The notes below the pieces were generated by a model. The model was not told where the DNA came from. It ran no database searches and was given only the letters and a program-made list of their open reading frames with translations. From Jackrogersella multiformis (lineage: Eukaryota > Ascomycota > Sordariomycetes > Xylariales > Hypoxylaceae), in NCBI GenBank assembly GCA_902806575.1, contig CADCXD010000005.1:1736001-1800000 (forward strand): a DNA stretch of 64,000 nucleotides, written 5' to 3'. The first letter of the stretch is position 1, and each line of letters opens with the position of its first letter. Below, one piece after another: positions 62,001 through 64,000 of this stretch. The position numbers and the translations under genes were made by a program.

Positions 62001-63277
62001 TAGAAATGAATGAATGAATAACAGCAAGCATATTCTTCGAACTTCGTTTTAATTACGAACCTTCACTAGACTCGATTTATCTGCGATAGCGTATTCCTAC
62101 ACATTAATTCCGTTTGATTTGCCTCGCGAGCATTTCTAGGGGTAAAATCGTGGGTCTTGCTCGCGATGATTTAGAGCATTATAAGAAGATCAAGCAATCT
62201 AGTGCCGTGACGAAATTCAGAACTTTCCGTCTATGAATCCATTCCTTGGGGTTTTCTTTTCGCAATTATGGTTTGTATTTTCGCCATAATCATCGTTTTA
62301 GTTTCCCCCTTTTTTTCATCGTATCCCCAGTTTGAAAACAGGACTGGTTTTCCCCTTTCGCCTTACCAATTTCCAAAATAAAGGATATCTACGAACGCTA
62401 GACAACTTTCCATTTGCTTAGGCTTTCAGATTATTCGTTCCATCAGAAAGGTTAGGTGCGTTGCTTGCCCTTGTTACCTTATATCTTAACTGCTCGGGCA
62501 TTTAACTGACTATCCTCTCTAGGTGTGCCCTGGAGAGCCATATCCCTAGCCAAGTTACACGATACCGAGTGTATTCCAAACTTCTACCAGAAACATCCTC
62601 CGCGATATATAACAGCCGTAATAGTGTAGAGATAACTCGAGGCCTCGAAATGGAACTAGGATAGTAGTGCAGTGGCCGAGGGGAAGGGAACCTTAATCAG
62701 CACGAATTACACAAAGGTCCATGACAGCTTGGTTCATAAATGCTCGATTAAAGTGATTTAAATGGTAGAAAGAAGAACAAGTAAGAAGAGAGGATATTTT
62801 TGCTCCAGGACCAGAGTCCTTCGAGTTTTGACCACTCTCGACAAGGGAACACTATAGAGCAAGGGCCTTGAATTCAATATTACATTCGCTTCTTCACGTA
62901 TACTATTTTAACTACTGTTCTCTCCTAGCATTGTATTCTGTTTACTCCCCATTTTTCTAGAGATCCTGCGTAGTGTTTCATAGGGCTTCCCACAGACCAC
63001 AATGCCTTCCAGCCTACCGCTACCAAAACGCGTCGAAGATACCAACAAGACCTCGTCATTACGAAAGCATTTGATTTATATTCCAGGTAAATTTAATAAA
63101 AAAAACACAAATTCTACAATCCAGCTGGGCTGGTTCATGCCATTATAAAACACTAATCCACTCGATATTTACATCAACTCTAGCGTTCGCCCTTCCCCCT
63201 CGCACGTTTAGATTCCCCGAAACTCCATCTTCAACGATGCAGCTGTCCGTCACTCAACCCCGAGTCTTCAAAATCTA
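56023..63277. other. Intergenic, 7.3 kb, no supported gene
   Basis: Several short open frames occur (56535-57011 minus, 59789-60485 plus) but they lack recognisable domains or consistent splicing. Simple sequence: a T15 run near 57136-57150, a polypyrimidine tract at about 58398-58436, CCTAGGT motif copies near 57714-57740. The homeodomain 3' end lies at the left. Confidence 0.5.
57136..57150. repeat. Homopolymer T15
   Basis: Uninterrupted run of fifteen T. It may be a simple slippage product. Confidence 0.9.
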
Positions 63278-64000
63278 CTAATTCCCCTCTCCTCCCGCGC
63301 TCCGGCTCGCCTGGCCTCTCCTGCTGACGCCCAGCCGGCTCATCTCGATGCCCACGTCTTCCACGGCGCGGCCGCGCCCCTCCTCGGCCAGGACCTCCTC
63401 GCTCTTCCTCCTCGCGCCGCCGTCGCCTCTGGCGCTAGCCGGCCGCGCGACGCTCCCGCTCTCCGTCGAGCTTCCCTCGACAACGCCGCCGCCCTCCTGA
63501 GCAGCAGCAGCCGGCGCGGCGTACGAGCCGCCCGCGCCCTCCATCGTGAACGGGCTGGCGGTCGGCGCGTCGAGGATGCTCAGCTCGTGGGGGGTGAAGA
63601 CCCTGGGCAGGACCAGCGCGCGCACGGGTATGAGGGCGAGGATGACGACGGGGAAGCCGACGGCGGCCACGGTCTGGGTGATGGCGAAGGTGGCGGCGAA
63701 GGCGGCGACCTCGACGGCGACGAAGGCCCAGACGGCGGCGCGGCGCGGGACCCGGGCGAGGGGGTGGCCGCCGGGCGTCAGGGCGCGGTCCCGCAGGAGG
63801 AACAGGAGCTTCGCGGTGATGCCGTTGGCCTCGAGGGCCTGGTACCCCATGATGAAGAACAGGCCGGCGAGCACGGCCTGCGGGATGAGGTGCAGGACCA
63901 CGAGCAGCGGGCCCGTCATGGTGCCGAGGGTGAGCAGCCCCTGCGCCAGGTTCGAGACGCGCTGCTCGACGACGTGCGTGCGCTTGAGCACGTAGTGGCC
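63278..64000 (-). CDS. Bor1-like anion exchanger (SLC4 family), C-terminal part
   Basis: Partial gene: 240 residues plus stop on the minus strand, entering the window at the right edge. The family exports borate or exchanges bicarbonate at the plasma membrane. Seen here: the conserved HVVEQRVSNLAQGLLTL entry, helices GPLLVVLHLIPQAVLAGLFF and IMGYQALEANGITAKLLFLL, a loop with DRALTPGGHPLARVPR, helices WAFVAVEVAAFAATFAITQT and AAVGFPVVILALIPVRALVL, then LPRVFTPHELSILDAPTASP and FTMEG, all in the usual order for the C-terminal half of fungal Bor1. The tail after about residue 155 is Gly/Ala/Ser/Glu-rich, low complexity and probably cytoplasmic. The coding part is very GC-rich compared with flanking DNA. 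The start lies outside the window. Confidence 0.88.
   Translation of the reverse strand, partial: GHYVLKRTHVVEQRVSNLAQGLLTLGTMTGPLLVVLHLIPQAVLAGLFFIMGYQALEANGITAKLLFLLRDRALTPGGHPLARVPRRAAVWAFVAVEVAAFAATFAITQTVAAVGFPVVILALIPVRALVLPRVFTPHELSILDAPTASPFTMEGAGGSYAAPAAAAQEGGGVVEGSSTESGSVARPASARGDGGARRKSEEVLAEEGRGRAVEDVGIEMSRLGVSRRGQASRSAGGEGN

Overview
The window reads as nuclear DNA of a filamentous ascomycete (Pezizomycotina, most likely Sordariomycetes; this placement is inferred from gene content and style, not from a search). Genes carry short GT-AG introns of 48 to 118 bp with CTAAC-like branch sites. The products are fungal types: APC/C TPR subunit, Ste20-like kinase, Cyk3-type SH3/transglutaminase-like protein, hexose transporter, homeodomain factor, Bor1-like anion exchanger. 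Fourteen protein genes can be rebuilt; two run off the window edges. No tRNA, rRNA, CRISPR array or intact transposase was recognised.

Layout. 0-7 kb is a metabolic and transport block: the C-terminal part of an allantoate-permease-type MFS transporter (+), a LigB/DODA-type extradiol dioxygenase (-), a divergent flavin monooxygenase (+), and a convergent triose-phosphate-translocator-family transporter (-) that appears to use a 6-nt micro-exon next to a GC-AG intron. 9.4-11.4 kb holds a PH-like-domain protein with a long disordered tail (-). 17.8-19.5 kb is the Cdc16/APC6 TPR subunit (-). 21.1-22.6 kb is an intact fungal amidoligase (+), followed by an SGNH/GDSL hydrolase (+) and a secreted eight-cysteine protein (+). 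27.7-35.4 kb carries a germinal-centre (Sps1/MST3-like) kinase (-) and the divergent Cyk3 homologue (+), two proteins whose families act in septation and cell morphogenesis. A hexose transporter (+) lies at 38.9-40.8 kb, a homeodomain factor (+) at 53.8-56.0 kb, and the edge of a Bor1-like transporter (-) at 63.3-64 kb.

The rest is long non-coding DNA: 11.4-17.8, 40.8-53.7 and 56.0-63.3 kb have no gene I can support. Two things stand out there. One is a short palindromic motif, TACCTAGGTA with flanking ACCT/AGGT units, scattered through intergenic DNA and occasionally expanded into tetranucleotide runs. The other is a 0.97-kb element at 45413-46384 with imperfect terminal inverted repeats of about 65 bp (roughly 87% identical by eye), a perfect 10-bp flanking direct repeat, and a core made almost wholly of A and T. 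It looks like a non-autonomous Mutator-like or MITE-type element whose interior has been eroded, possibly by RIP-like mutation.
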